IMG/VR virus record: IMGVR_UViG_3300025941_000101
Span: 1-23,076 of that record
Length of the DNA: 23,076 nucleotides
From: a virus
Direction: 5' to 3' (one strand)
The position numbers were made by a program, and so were the translations under genes. Every line of letters starts with the position of its first letter. Position 1 is the first letter of the stretch. Positions 1 through 5,365 of this stretch are shown here, in pieces. The notes below the pieces were generated by a model. That model was not told the DNA's origin. It saw only the letters and a program-made list of their open reading frames with translations, and did no database searches.

Positions 1-33
1 ATACGCTCCTACATCCGACTCATCTCCAACAGT

Positions 34-630
34 ATGATCAAAGACCAAAAGCTGTATGACAGACTCGTTGCCCGAATCCGGATCGACGAGGCGACCGGTT
101 GCTGGCTCTGGACAGGACCGTATTGGGATAAGCGTCCATGGCCACAGAACCGTTACGGTTACATCGGGATCGACTACGACCCAGTGAAGGGCCGCTCCAG
201 AACCGTAGGTACTCACCGCGCGATGTTAATCGCGATTCACGGCCCTCTGACGTCGCAACAATGCGCTTGCCATCGTTGCGACGTGCCCTTATGCATCAAT
301 CCGGAGCATTTGTTCATCGGGACGATGGGCGATAACATTCGCGATTCGCGCAGCAAGAATCGGCATCACGAAGCACAGAAAGACTTCTGCGAGCGCGGGC
401 ATCCGTTATCTGGTGACAATCTCGCACTGCGGCGGCAGCAGCCTCCCAAGATGGGCATTCGCCGCGTCTGCAGAACATGTGAGAAGGGCCGCTACCGCCT
501 CAACCTTGGATGGCCTGAGCATCTAGCTTTCGATATGGCCTTCAGGATTCCGCATGGGTATCGGCTGGATCGAACTACCTTCCAGGTTGTATCTGCAAGG
601 GGAAACACAAATGGAGACGTTGGTAAATGA
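34..630 (+). CDS. HNH endonuclease (HNH_3-type, homing-like)
   Basis: Predicted free-standing nicking or cutting HNH nuclease, 198 aa. The N-terminus carries the usual GCWLWTG element (residues 22-28), followed by a conserved His (H61) and the HNH core CHRCDVPLCINPEHLFIGT (about 79-97, with H80, N89 and H92). Downstream DN..D residues are typical of this family. A second Cys/His set (C119, H123, C146, C149) looks like the zinc ribbon often found after the HNH core. Residues 160-198 match nothing I know. The reading frame stays open from ATG 34 back to base 1 and there is no clear Shine-Dalgarno site before ATG 34, so the true start could lie outside the window. The stop overlaps the next start (ATGA at 627-630). 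Such genes are usually mobile homing endonucleases; a packaging-associated HNH is less likely given the small-gene context. Confidence 0.85.
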   Translation: MIKDQKLYDRLVARIRIDEATGCWLWTGPYWDKRPWPQNRYGYIGIDYDPVKGRSRTVGTHRAMLIAIHGPLTSQQCACHRCDVPLCINPEHLFIGTMGDNIRDSRSKNRHHEAQKDFCERGHPLSGDNLALRRQQPPKMGIRRVCRTCEKGRYRLNLGWPEHLAFDMAFRIPHGYRLDRTTFQVVSARGNTNGDVGK

Positions 631-875
631 GTAAACCCAAGATCGTATGCGTTGTTGGCAGCGCAGTTCTTGCACCGCTGGCATTCCTGGTCCCCACAGT
701 GGCCATCGGCCTAGCCATTTTCGTTGTGTTTGGACCACTGGACACACCTTCGTGGGTCAGGTGGATTGTCTGGGGCCTTGGACTTGCTTTAGCGCCGATG
801 ACGCTCTGGTCCATCTATAAGTGGTTCTTCGGCAAGTGTTACTCGCACAGCGCAGACGGTGACCCACATGGGTGA
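627..875 (+). CDS. Small two-pass membrane protein, unknown function
   Basis: 82 aa. Two hydrophobic stretches (about residues 6-35 and 45-66) are separated by a short turn containing TPSWVRW, followed by a short polar Cys/His-containing tail. It is predicted to sit in the host inner membrane. Its start overlaps the stop of the HNH gene (ATGA), so it is translationally coupled to it, and it ends just before the next small gene. No family recognised. Possible roles such as superinfection exclusion or holin-like activity are only guesses from topology and context. Confidence 0.6.
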   Translation: MSKPKIVCVVGSAVLAPLAFLVPTVAIGLAIFVVFGPLDTPSWVRWIVWGLGLALAPMTLWSIYKWFFGKCYSHSADGDPHG

Positions 876-876
876 C

Positions 877-1080
877 ATGAGCCGGTGTCCGCATGGAAGC
901 TTCCAAGGCTATTGCATGCAGTGCAATGAGCATTGTCCGCGCTGCAAAGGATCTGGTGAGATCACGGCGATGACGCAAGAGCACGGGCCAGACGACTACG
1001 AGATCGATGTCGAATGCCCCCGATGCAAGGGCGTCGGGCTCATCACTAGACTTCCTTCAACCGTGCCCGTGCAACCATGA
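877..1080 (+). CDS. Cys-rich zinc-ribbon protein with DnaJ-type CxxCxGxG motifs
   Basis: 67 aa. Two copies of a DnaJ-like zinc-binding motif are visible, CPRCKGSGEI (about residues 20-29) and CPRCKGVGLI (about 47-56). A preceding CPHG...CMQC...C cluster adds more Cys/His ligands. The protein should bind one or two zinc ions and is probably a small chaperone-like or RNA/protein-binding adaptor; the J domain is absent. I chose ATG 877 because it follows the previous stop as TGACATG, an arrangement seen at several other junctions in this window. GTG 859 and ATG 868 are in frame and possible. The stop overlaps the next start at 1077. Confidence 0.65.
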   Translation: MSRCPHGSFQGYCMQCNEHCPRCKGSGEITAMTQEHGPDDYEIDVECPRCKGVGLITRLPSTVPVQP

Positions 1081-1289
1081 GCGCTCGAAACGATACCTGC
1101 GAGTGGGCTATCTCGGATGACGAGAAGACGGCCGATCCAGAGTGCGGCTACAAGGCCGAGTCCGGCAAGAAGTTTTATATGGTGGGCGGCAAGTTCCTAT
1201 TCCCGTGCCCCGGCTGCGGACTTGAGATTAAAGTCACGCGGTCGTTCAAACCGGCACTTCCAATTCGCGAGGATCGCATTGCAAAATAA
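1077..1289 (+). CDS. Small Cys-containing phage protein, possible zinc finger
   Basis: 70 aa, coupled to the preceding gene by an ATGA overlap. Visible features are C8, C23 (in PECGYKAES) and a CPGCG motif near residue 44, so a four-Cys zinc site is plausible. The pattern W-x(n)-C-GY...F...G..FLFPCPGCGLEI resembles small phage zinc-ribbon peptides found in early regions. No enzyme motif is present. It is followed by the first real intergenic gap of the cluster, so it may be the last gene of a sub-operon. Confidence 0.6.
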   Translation: MSARNDTCEWAISDDEKTADPECGYKAESGKKFYMVGGKFLFPCPGCGLEIKVTRSFKPALPIREDRIAK

Positions 1290-1337
1290 AACGTCTAACG
1301 GGATGCTCGAAAGATCCTTATTAATAATGCTTGCATG

Positions 1338-1352
1338 CACAAGCGGCTTGTG
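1338..1352. promoter_or_regulatory. 15-bp palindrome, candidate operator or hairpin
   Basis: The gap between 1289 and 1385 contains a perfect 7-bp inverted repeat with a single central base: CACAAGC, G, GCTTGTG. A second perfect palindrome, TTATTAATAA, lies at 1318-1327. Dyads with a one-base centre suit a dimeric DNA-binding protein better than an RNA hairpin, although a 6-bp stem with a 3-base loop is also possible. It lies 33 bp before the next start. No convincing -35/-10 pair could be assigned, so the operator role is an inference. Confidence 0.35.
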
Positions 1353-1384
1353 GTCTACTATCTCCACTGGTTAAGGAGATGGAA

Positions 1385-1609
1385 ATGAACAAAGTCAACC
1401 GAAACAGCGTTAAGGGCGAACTCTACAACGGCCGGGATTTCGTAGGCTCGATTGTCAAAGTTGAGACGGGCTACCAGATCTGGAAAATCGAGTGCGGTCT
1501 AGGCGCCCCGATACTCGATGGCCGGGTGTTCAAGGGAACCGACTTCCGCAGTGCTGGGCAGCTCGACTTGGGATATGCGGTGGTCAAGAAATTCGAGATG
1601 GCGGCATGA
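1385..1609 (+). CDS. Small hypothetical phage protein
   Basis: 74 aa, unrecognised. The start is ATG 1385 because AAGGAG lies at 1373-1378 with 6 bases between it and the ATG, the best Shine-Dalgarno site of the left cluster. An upstream in-frame ATG at 1331 would run through the palindrome and lacks such a site. The protein looks compact and beta-rich, with a GYQIWKIECG segment and an alternating hydrophobic pattern. It opens the second run of overlapping genes; its stop overlaps the next start (ATGA at 1606-1609). Confidence 0.65.
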   Translation: MNKVNRNSVKGELYNGRDFVGSIVKVETGYQIWKIECGLGAPILDGRVFKGTDFRSAGQLDLGYAVVKKFEMAA

Positions 1610-1752
1610 GCCGCCCTCCGAAGGCCGTCAGCGCCTACATGGCGTCGATCGGCAAGAAGGGTGGCGAAACCAAGGGGGCAGCCAAGAAGCGCTCCACGGC
1701 GCACTACAAGGCCGCAGCAGCGGTACGTTGGGCGAAGAAAGCGAAGACCTGA
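1606..1752 (+). CDS. 48-aa basic peptide with KKGG...AKKRS motif
   Basis: A short, strongly basic peptide (many Lys/Arg, Ala-rich). Residues 16-48 read as GKKGGETKGAAKKRS followed by a helix ending in AVRWAKKAK. The pattern (GGxxKGxxKxRS, then an Ala-rich helix with RW) recalls small phage and bacterial peptides annotated as hypothetical. A nucleic-acid-binding role is plausible from charge only. The start is fixed by the ATGA overlap with the previous stop. Confidence 0.6.
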   Translation: MSRPPKAVSAYMASIGKKGGETKGAAKKRSTAHYKAAAAVRWAKKAKT

Positions 1753-1774
1753 GTTCAACCAATCATGAAGTCTA

Positions 1775-1857
1775 TGGGCGTCGATCAACAGAAAACTGTG
1801 GGTATCGGTGAGGGGCTGATCTCCCTCTACGGTGTTCGAATCACCGGCGCCTGTCCA
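1775..1857 (+). other. tRNA-like segment: T-arm, acceptor-like strand and CCA
   Basis: Positions 1830-1846 form a perfect T-arm (CGGTG, loop TTCGAAT, CACCG). They are followed by GCGCCTG (1847-1853), a discriminator T and CCA (1855-1857). A 5' strand TGGGCGT (1775-1781) pairs with the acceptor strand using three G-U wobbles. GAGGG (1811-1815) and CCCTC (1823-1827) can form an anticodon-like stem, but the loop has 8 bases, the variable region is only 2 bases and no D-arm can be drawn. It therefore fails as a standard tRNA. It may be a decayed tRNA, an attachment-site-like tRNA 3' end, or chance. Confidence 0.3.
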
Positions 1858-1879
1858 GCGTCCCAACTATAAGAGCAAC

Positions 1880-2095
1880 ATGTCTAAATTCAGACCGAAG
1901 CAAGCCGCCAAACTCTTCTGCCCTACTGCAAAGTCAAGGCGCTCTGGAGTTCATGGATGGCAGGTATTCGATAGCGTCACTGGCGAGGTACTTGGCTCGG
2001 GCCAATGCGCAGAAAGCGCATGGCATCTGGCCTATGTTGAGCTGTCTCAAAGAGCGACCCCAGCGCCAGCGTCTAACTCAAGGGGGCAACCATGA
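1880..2095 (+). CDS. Small hypothetical phage protein
   Basis: 71 aa. The chosen start MSKFRPKQAAKLF follows a weak purine-rich site (AAGAG). An in-frame ATG at 1832 would overlap the tRNA-like hairpin and is less likely. The core reads GWQVFDSVTGEVLGSG, a beta-hairpin-like stretch, then a helix (ESAWHLAYVEL) and a Pro/Ala-rich polar tail. No family recognised. Its stop overlaps the next gene (ATGA at 2092-2095). Confidence 0.6.
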   Translation: MSKFRPKQAAKLFCPTAKSRRSGVHGWQVFDSVTGEVLGSGQCAESAWHLAYVELSQRATPAPASNSRGQP

Positions 2096-2367
2096 AGATC
2101 GTCTGGACACTCATCGCGCTCGTAGTTCTCGCCGTGATCGCCATGCTTCCAAGGTGGCGAGTCGATCAATTTGACGCTTGGTGCAAAGAGCACCATTACG
2201 ACGGCGCCTGCGGGAATTGCCAGACCCCTGAGGGTGACCCTAACGCGGCGTGTCTTCGGTGGAGGATGAATGCATCCGGAAAGCAAGCCGCCGATATTGT
2301 TGGGCGAGATGAAGTCTTAGCCATCGAGCGGCGGCGGCAGACGGAATCAGCCGCTCACCGGTTATGA
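2092..2367 (+). CDS. Small single-pass membrane protein with Cys-containing tail
   Basis: 91 aa. Residues 3-20 (IVWTLIALVVLAVIAMLP) form one hydrophobic helix, an N-terminal anchor or uncleaved signal. The remainder is polar and contains a Cys cluster (WCKEHHYDGACGNCQ, about residues 31-45, plus a later ACLRW). If the tail is periplasmic these cysteines could form disulphides. No lipobox is evident. Coupled to the preceding gene by ATGA. Function unknown; a membrane-acting host-takeover or exclusion factor is one possibility. Confidence 0.6.
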   Translation: MKIVWTLIALVVLAVIAMLPRWRVDQFDAWCKEHHYDGACGNCQTPEGDPNAACLRWRMNASGKQAADIVGRDEVLAIERRRQTESAAHRL

Positions 2368-2393
2368 GACAGTACTAACTTAAACATACAACT

Positions 2394-2561
2394 ATGAAAC
2401 AACCGTGCCGCTGTACTCGCTGCCGAACCTCCTTCGAGGTCACCTACGCCAAGCGTGCTGGCGTCTGGGAGGTCTATCAGAAGATCGCCGCGAAGCACGC
2501 GAGGCTCAAACCGCAGTGCGCTGATAAATGGGGTATCCAATACGTGAGGGTCCGAGCATGA
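2394..2561 (+). CDS. 55-aa Cys-rich peptide, possible zinc finger
   Basis: Read by hand: the frame opens at ATG 2394 with KQPCRCTRCRTSFEVTY, so Cys 5, 7 and 10 lie close together and a fourth Cys sits near residue 42 (PQCADKW). CxCxxC followed by a distant Cys suggests a small zinc-binding fold. The chain continues as a helix rich in Lys/Ala. There is no strong Shine-Dalgarno site. The stop overlaps the next start (ATGA at 2558-2561), which supports it being a real member of the chain. Confidence 0.5.
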   Translation: MKQPCRCTRCRTSFEVTYAKRAGVWEVYQKIAAKHARLKPQCADKWGIQYVRVRA

Positions 2562-2653
2562 TCTACGTTCCAATCTGGGCTGACATCGATGGCTACTGGG
2601 GTCCTGTCAGCTATGCAGCCACGACAATCACTTACGTCAGGATGCTCGGATAA
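2558..2653 (+). CDS. 31-aa micro-protein between coupled genes
   Basis: A 31-codon frame starting in the ATGA overlap of the preceding gene. The peptide begins MIYVPIWADIDGYWGPVSY and ends YVRMLG. It is aromatic-rich and looks protein-like rather than random. A competing frame from ATG 2589 belongs to the next gene and would make a 23-residue N-terminal extension there. I favour the micro-protein because it keeps the ATGA pattern of the whole cluster. Confidence 0.4.
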   Translation: MIYVPIWADIDGYWGPVSYAATTITYVRMLG

Positions 2654-2657
2654 CTCA

Positions 2658-2858
2658 GTGAGTGAGGTAGAGCCAAAACTGCAGCGAATCCGGGCGATCA
2701 TGGGCCGCGAACGATATCCATTTAAGAATAACAAAACGCAGCTTTTCGAGTTAGTTGACACCCGGTTTGGGTTCGACTGCTTGGCGGGGTCCCCAGGCTA
2801 CTGGAAGTACTACGATAGATACGTGGTGAACGATTCGTTCATAGGGGTACGCGGATGA
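2658..2858 (+). CDS. Small hypothetical phage protein
   Basis: 66 aa with GTG as chosen start (MSEVEPKLQRIRAIMGRE), 4 bases after the stop of the 31-aa frame. An alternative start is ATG 2589 (89 aa). The sequence has a helical N-terminus, then KNNKTQLFELVDTRFGFDC and an aromatic segment GYWKYYDRYVV. It is unrecognised. Its stop overlaps the next start (ATGA at 2855-2858). Confidence 0.5.
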   Translation: MSEVEPKLQRIRAIMGRERYPFKNNKTQLFELVDTRFGFDCLAGSPGYWKYYDRYVVNDSFIGVRG

Positions 2859-3388
2859 CAAAGGAGCGGTTACGCGCCGAGATTCGCCGGATTCTGGATG
2901 AGTGCTCGCTAGACGAGATTCGAGGCGCTTTCAAGAGTCTTTGGGAAACCACAGCGGACGAACTGAACTCGCCTCAAGCGCCGATCGCGAAGATTACCAT
3001 CAGAGAATCCGGCGCCGGCCATTACGCGCCTGATGACGTGTCGGTGAGCCTCTACGCTCCCGGCCTGCCGCCCGGCGAGCATGATGTGTACTGCGAGCCG
3101 ATGTCAGTGGCGCCTGCGTTGAAAGCTCCCATCACGGCTGAGTACATCAAGGCGCGGCTCAAAGATCCCGTCGTCCTACAGCGCCTACGCGAGCGGGAGG
3201 ATTTAAGAAAATCGCTGAAGGCTGCAACGCCTCATGAGTTGGTTGAGTATTCGCTCCACCTCTTCAAGGACCTGGGGCCACACGAGGAAATAATTATCTC
3301 TGAGCTGTATTCGAGGATCTGGCCGGGGTGGGAGCGGGCGCCGGTTGAGGGAGAGGATGCAGCGGAGAAATCGGACGGTGGTCAATGA
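2855..3388 (+). CDS. Hypothetical phage protein, 177 aa
   Basis: The largest protein of the left cluster apart from the HNH protein; the HAD protein is about the same size. Residues 1-35 are helical and charged (TKERLRAEIRRILDECSLDE). Residues 45-85 look beta-rich (AKITIRESGAGHYAPDDVSVSLYAPG), and a Pro-rich linker and helices follow to residue 160. The tail is acidic. No catalytic motif recognised. Both ends are joined to neighbours by ATGA overlaps, so it is co-translated with them. Confidence 0.6.
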   Translation: MTKERLRAEIRRILDECSLDEIRGAFKSLWETTADELNSPQAPIAKITIRESGAGHYAPDDVSVSLYAPGLPPGEHDVYCEPMSVAPALKAPITAEYIKARLKDPVVLQRLREREDLRKSLKAATPHELVEYSLHLFKDLGPHEEIIISELYSRIWPGWERAPVEGEDAAEKSDGGQ

Positions 3389-3627
3389 AGCATCCAATGG
3401 CCACGGCCATCGATCTTGTGGCGGCTGGCGATCATCAGGCGATTGCCAACTATATCGCCCAGGCTCGACAGAACGAGCGATTCGCGCAGTTCTTCGAGTT
3501 CATGATGATGAACGATATGAGCGCCCAGTACGATCGCCACACGACGGATATGCTGACCGATCCGCGCTACGACAAGACTTACCTATGCGTCCTGCTTGAA
3601 AAGGCGGGAGCACCGTCGAGAACCTGA
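3385..3627 (+). CDS. Small helical hypothetical protein
   Basis: 80 aa, predicted mostly helical: AIDLVAAGDHQAIANYIAQA, then a Phe/Met-rich helix around FFEFMMMNDM and a polar C-terminus. The ATGA overlap sets the start. No family recognised. It is rich in Gln, Ala and Met and lacks membrane-length hydrophobic runs, so it is likely cytoplasmic. Confidence 0.6.
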   Translation: MKHPMATAIDLVAAGDHQAIANYIAQARQNERFAQFFEFMMMNDMSAQYDRHTTDMLTDPRYDKTYLCVLLEKAGAPSRT

Positions 3628-3629
3628 GC

Positions 3630-3827
3630 GTGCGCTATGTTCCTCGCGGTCCAAGGGATATAGAGGTGCTACAGAAGATGCGCGCGCGTATCAAAGCGCT
3701 TGAGAAGGCACTGGAGCGGGCCGTGACGAAGCATGGCCATGACTATCACTGCAGCGCCTCGCGCGGACTGGAAAGCGAATGCACGTGCGGGTGGACGGAG
3801 ATCAAGGCCATGGTGAAACGTCGATGA
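3630..3827 (+). CDS. Small coiled-coil protein with C-terminal Cys/His cluster
   Basis: 65 aa with a GTG start two bases after the previous stop. Residues 10-32 form a charged heptad-like helix (EVLQKMRARIKALEKALERA). The C-terminal part HGHDYHCSASRG...CTCGW (about 35-56) holds two or three Cys and several His. This helix-then-CxC arrangement is seen in many unnamed phage early proteins and suggests dimerisation plus a metal site. An internal ATG (3678) is a less likely start. The stop overlaps the next start. Confidence 0.55.
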   Translation: MRYVPRGPRDIEVLQKMRARIKALEKALERAVTKHGHDYHCSASRGLESECTCGWTEIKAMVKRR

Positions 3828-4351
3828 AAGTCCTGTTCCTCGACGTGGATGGCGTGCTCAACAGTCTCGAATGGTGCAAAGCTGGGAATGGCTTTGGCTG
3901 CCCTCCAGGAAAACGAGAGCGGTGTACGAAGGAGCGCTTGAAGTGGTGCCCCGACATGGTGAGGCGCCTACGGCAGGTGATTGAGGCTACTGGCGCAAGC
4001 ATCGTTGTAAGCTCCTCCTGGCGCGGCTACGGGGCTGGAGCCGTCCGCAAGTGGAAAGCTATGTTCAACGTCTATGGCTGGCGCAATGCCCCGGTGATTG
4101 GTGAGACGCCCGACTTGACGCGGCAGCAGTCCAGTGGACTCTATGTCTCAATCAAGCGTGGCGAGGAGGTAGCAGCGTGGCTGAAGGCGCATACGCATGT
4201 GGTCGATCGATTCGTATGCGTAGATGACGGGAATGACTTTTTGCCGGATCAACCTCTCGTGCTCACCGACATGGAGACGGGACTGACGGAGGACGCCGCC
4301 TTGAAATGCATCGTGTTACTCGGGAACGAAACGACATCAAAGCGTCGATGA
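3824..4351 (+). CDS. HAD-fold phosphatase-like protein (HAD_SAK-type)
   Basis: 175 aa. Motif I is intact at the N-terminus, VLFLDVDGVLNS (D7 nucleophile, D9 acid/base). Motif II is VVSSSWRG (about residues 61-68). A basic segment (SIKRGEEVAAWLKAH, about 109-123) is placed as motif III, and VCVDDGNDF (about 131-139) supplies the motif IV acidic residues. The order DxDG...SSSWR...GxEVxxWL...DDxxDF, then LVLTDMETGLT, matches the small HAD family named after its link to RNA-repair proteins. Such phage proteins may remove phosphate from nucleic-acid ends or nucleotides; the substrate here is unknown. ATG 3824 is chosen because of the ATGA overlap and because it puts motif I at residue 3, usual for the family. 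Confidence 0.8.
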   Translation: MKVLFLDVDGVLNSLEWCKAGNGFGCPPGKRERCTKERLKWCPDMVRRLRQVIEATGASIVVSSSWRGYGAGAVRKWKAMFNVYGWRNAPVIGETPDLTRQQSSGLYVSIKRGEEVAAWLKAHTHVVDRFVCVDDGNDFLPDQPLVLTDMETGLTEDAALKCIVLLGNETTSKRR

Positions 4352-4569
4352 GTGCGCTATTCGTCTGCAGCTTCCACGATTGTTCCGGCAGCGCCATGGT
4401 CGGCTATCGCATCGTGCATTGGGATTTCAGCTACCAGTTCGGGCCACTGTTCGTGTCCAAAGAGGGCGTGCCGTGGGAGAATCAGCCGAAGGTCACGAGC
4501 CGGGAATGGAAGGCATTCGAACAGTGGTTCGCGGAATTGAAAGCCGAAGCGAACGCTCTTAGCGGATGA
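4348..4569 (+). CDS. Small hypothetical protein, end of the left gene chain
   Basis: 73 aa starting in the ATGA overlap with the HAD gene. An upstream in-frame ATG (4306) would lie inside that gene. The N-terminal half looks beta-rich (YRIVHWDFSYQFGPLFVSKE) and the C-terminal half helical (SREWKAFEQWFAELKAEA). No family recognised. Co-translation with the HAD protein suggests a possible partner. Confidence 0.55.
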   Translation: MSALFVCSFHDCSGSAMVGYRIVHWDFSYQFGPLFVSKEGVPWENQPKVTSREWKAFEQWFAELKAEANALSG

Positions 4570-4685
4570 GCGCACCGCAGAATGACTCAACACGGATGGG
4601 GTGATAGGGTCGAGTAGAAGAAAAAAGGAAAGGGGTTCTATGGGAAGGAAGATCTTTAGCGGGATCGCACGCGGATTGCGAATCG
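4570..4685. other. Convergent junction between the two transcription blocks
   Basis: The plus-strand cluster ends at 4569 and the minus-strand block ends at 4686. Positions 4616-4635 are an uninterrupted 20-base purine tract on the plus strand, so the minus-strand RNA would carry a C/U tract there. I see only weak hairpins nearby (GATT-GCG-AATC at 4674-4684). A terminator could not be confirmed on either strand. Confidence 0.4.
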
Positions 4686-4693
4686 CTAGCTGA
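4640..4693 (+). CDS. Possible 17-aa cationic peptide
   Basis: A 17-codon frame, MGRKIFSGIARGLRIAS, preceded by a strong purine-rich ribosome-binding region (GGAAAGGGG) four bases before the ATG. The peptide has four basic residues spaced along a hydrophobic face and no acidic ones. It lies just after the last left-block gene and slightly overlaps the convergent 48-aa gene. At this length a chance frame cannot be excluded. Confidence 0.2.
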   Translation: MGRKIFSGIARGLRIAS

Positions 4694-4832
4694 CCGGATG
4701 CCCTACAAAGATCCAATAGGCCGCCACGCAGGCAAGCCCCGCCCAGCCCAGTGAAACCCTGGGTGATGGCACGTTCAGCGCTGCCAGGACGAACAGCACG
4801 AAAGCGGCAACGAGCAGGATAAGTCCGATCAT
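4686..4832 (-). CDS. 48-aa two-pass membrane peptide (lysis block)
   Basis: Read by hand on the minus strand, 8 bases after the holin stop with AGGTG five bases before the ATG. Residues 2-20 (IGLILLVAAFVLFVLAALN) form one hydrophobic helix, and VPSPRVSLGW leads into a second (AGLACVAAYWIFVG). This two-helix plan with a PRVxLGW turn is one I know from many unnamed small phage membrane proteins near lysis genes. It could be an auxiliary holin or antiholin. It is the last minus-strand gene before the convergent junction. Confidence 0.7.
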   Translation of the reverse strand: MIGLILLVAAFVLFVLAALNVPSPRVSLGWAGLACVAAYWIFVGHPVS

Positions 4833-4840
4833 GGTTGCAC

Positions 4841-5365
4841 CTACTTTTTGACAGCAATGGTATTCAACGCGTCAGTCTTGGCTGCGCTACCAGCTGAGGA
4901 TCCGAAGTAGTAGGCAACGATGCCCGTCCAGGCCGTACCCAGCGAGCCGACCATCACGAGCATGACGTCCCCGCCGCTGACGGGCTTTCCCTCCACCACC
5001 AGATACCCCAGCACCCCGAAGAACCCCACCGTGACTAGATAGGCCATGTACCGCGGGGTTGAGTCCTTGACCGCAATCTCCCGAGCTCGAGCATTGGCGA
5101 TGTCGTCGAAGACCAGCTTGTCCTTTTCAATCCCCAGCTTCTCCAGCTGCAGCTCGAAGTCCTGATCAGCTTTCTTGAGTGCCAACAGCTGATCCGGGGT
5201 CGCTGTCAGCAATGCCGCCTCTGTCGCTTTACCGTCGTCCTTGGGCGTTCCGAGTACGGCTGAGAGGGCGGCACTGGCCAAAGGCCCGAACGGCCCTCCG
5301 ACCGCCAGGGCAACCGTGGGAGCGACTGTGCGTAGGATCTGCAGAGCTTTTTCGCCAAGTGTCAT
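4841..5365 (-). CDS. Holin, 3TM (GTA_holin_3TM-like)
   Basis: 174 aa. It makes the inner-membrane lesion that releases or activates the endolysin. Family features: an N-terminal hydrophobic/Gly-rich segment (about residues 14-38), the soluble stretch ATPDQLLALKKADQDFELQ (55-73) with a long charged helix, two C-terminal membrane helices (about 106-125 and 134-155), and the signature YYFGSSAGS (152-160) near the end. The start ATG 5365 overlaps the stop of the homing endonuclease (ATGA); an upstream in-frame ATG at 5437 lies inside that gene. It sits one gene from the endolysin, as expected for a lysis pair. Confidence 0.85.
   Translation of the reverse strand: MTLGEKALQILRTVAPTVALAVGGPFGPLASAALSAVLGTPKDDGKATEAALLTATPDQLLALKKADQDFELQLEKLGIEKDKLVFDDIANARAREIAVKDSTPRYMAYLVTVGFFGVLGYLVVEGKPVSGGDVMLVMVGSLGTAWTGIVAYYFGSSAGSAAKTDALNTIAVKK

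Noticed and set aside
1775-1857. Complete functional tRNA gene
   Set aside because: No D-arm can be drawn, the anticodon loop would be 8 bases and the variable region only 2 bases. Reported only as a tRNA-like segment.
1471-1866. 131-codon minus-strand frame
   Set aside because: It runs antisense across three plus-strand genes and the tRNA-like segment; composition is Arg/Leu/Cys-rich, as expected for a shadow frame.
1765-1872. 35-codon plus-strand frame in the gap before 1880
   Set aside because: It lacks a ribosome site, overlaps the tRNA-like hairpin and does not join its neighbours by ATGA; the peptide shows no protein-like pattern.
4357-4857. 166-codon minus-strand frame over the convergent junction
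   Set aside because: It covers the 48-aa membrane gene in another frame and the antisense of the 73-aa gene. Its sequence is Arg/Pro-rich without structure.
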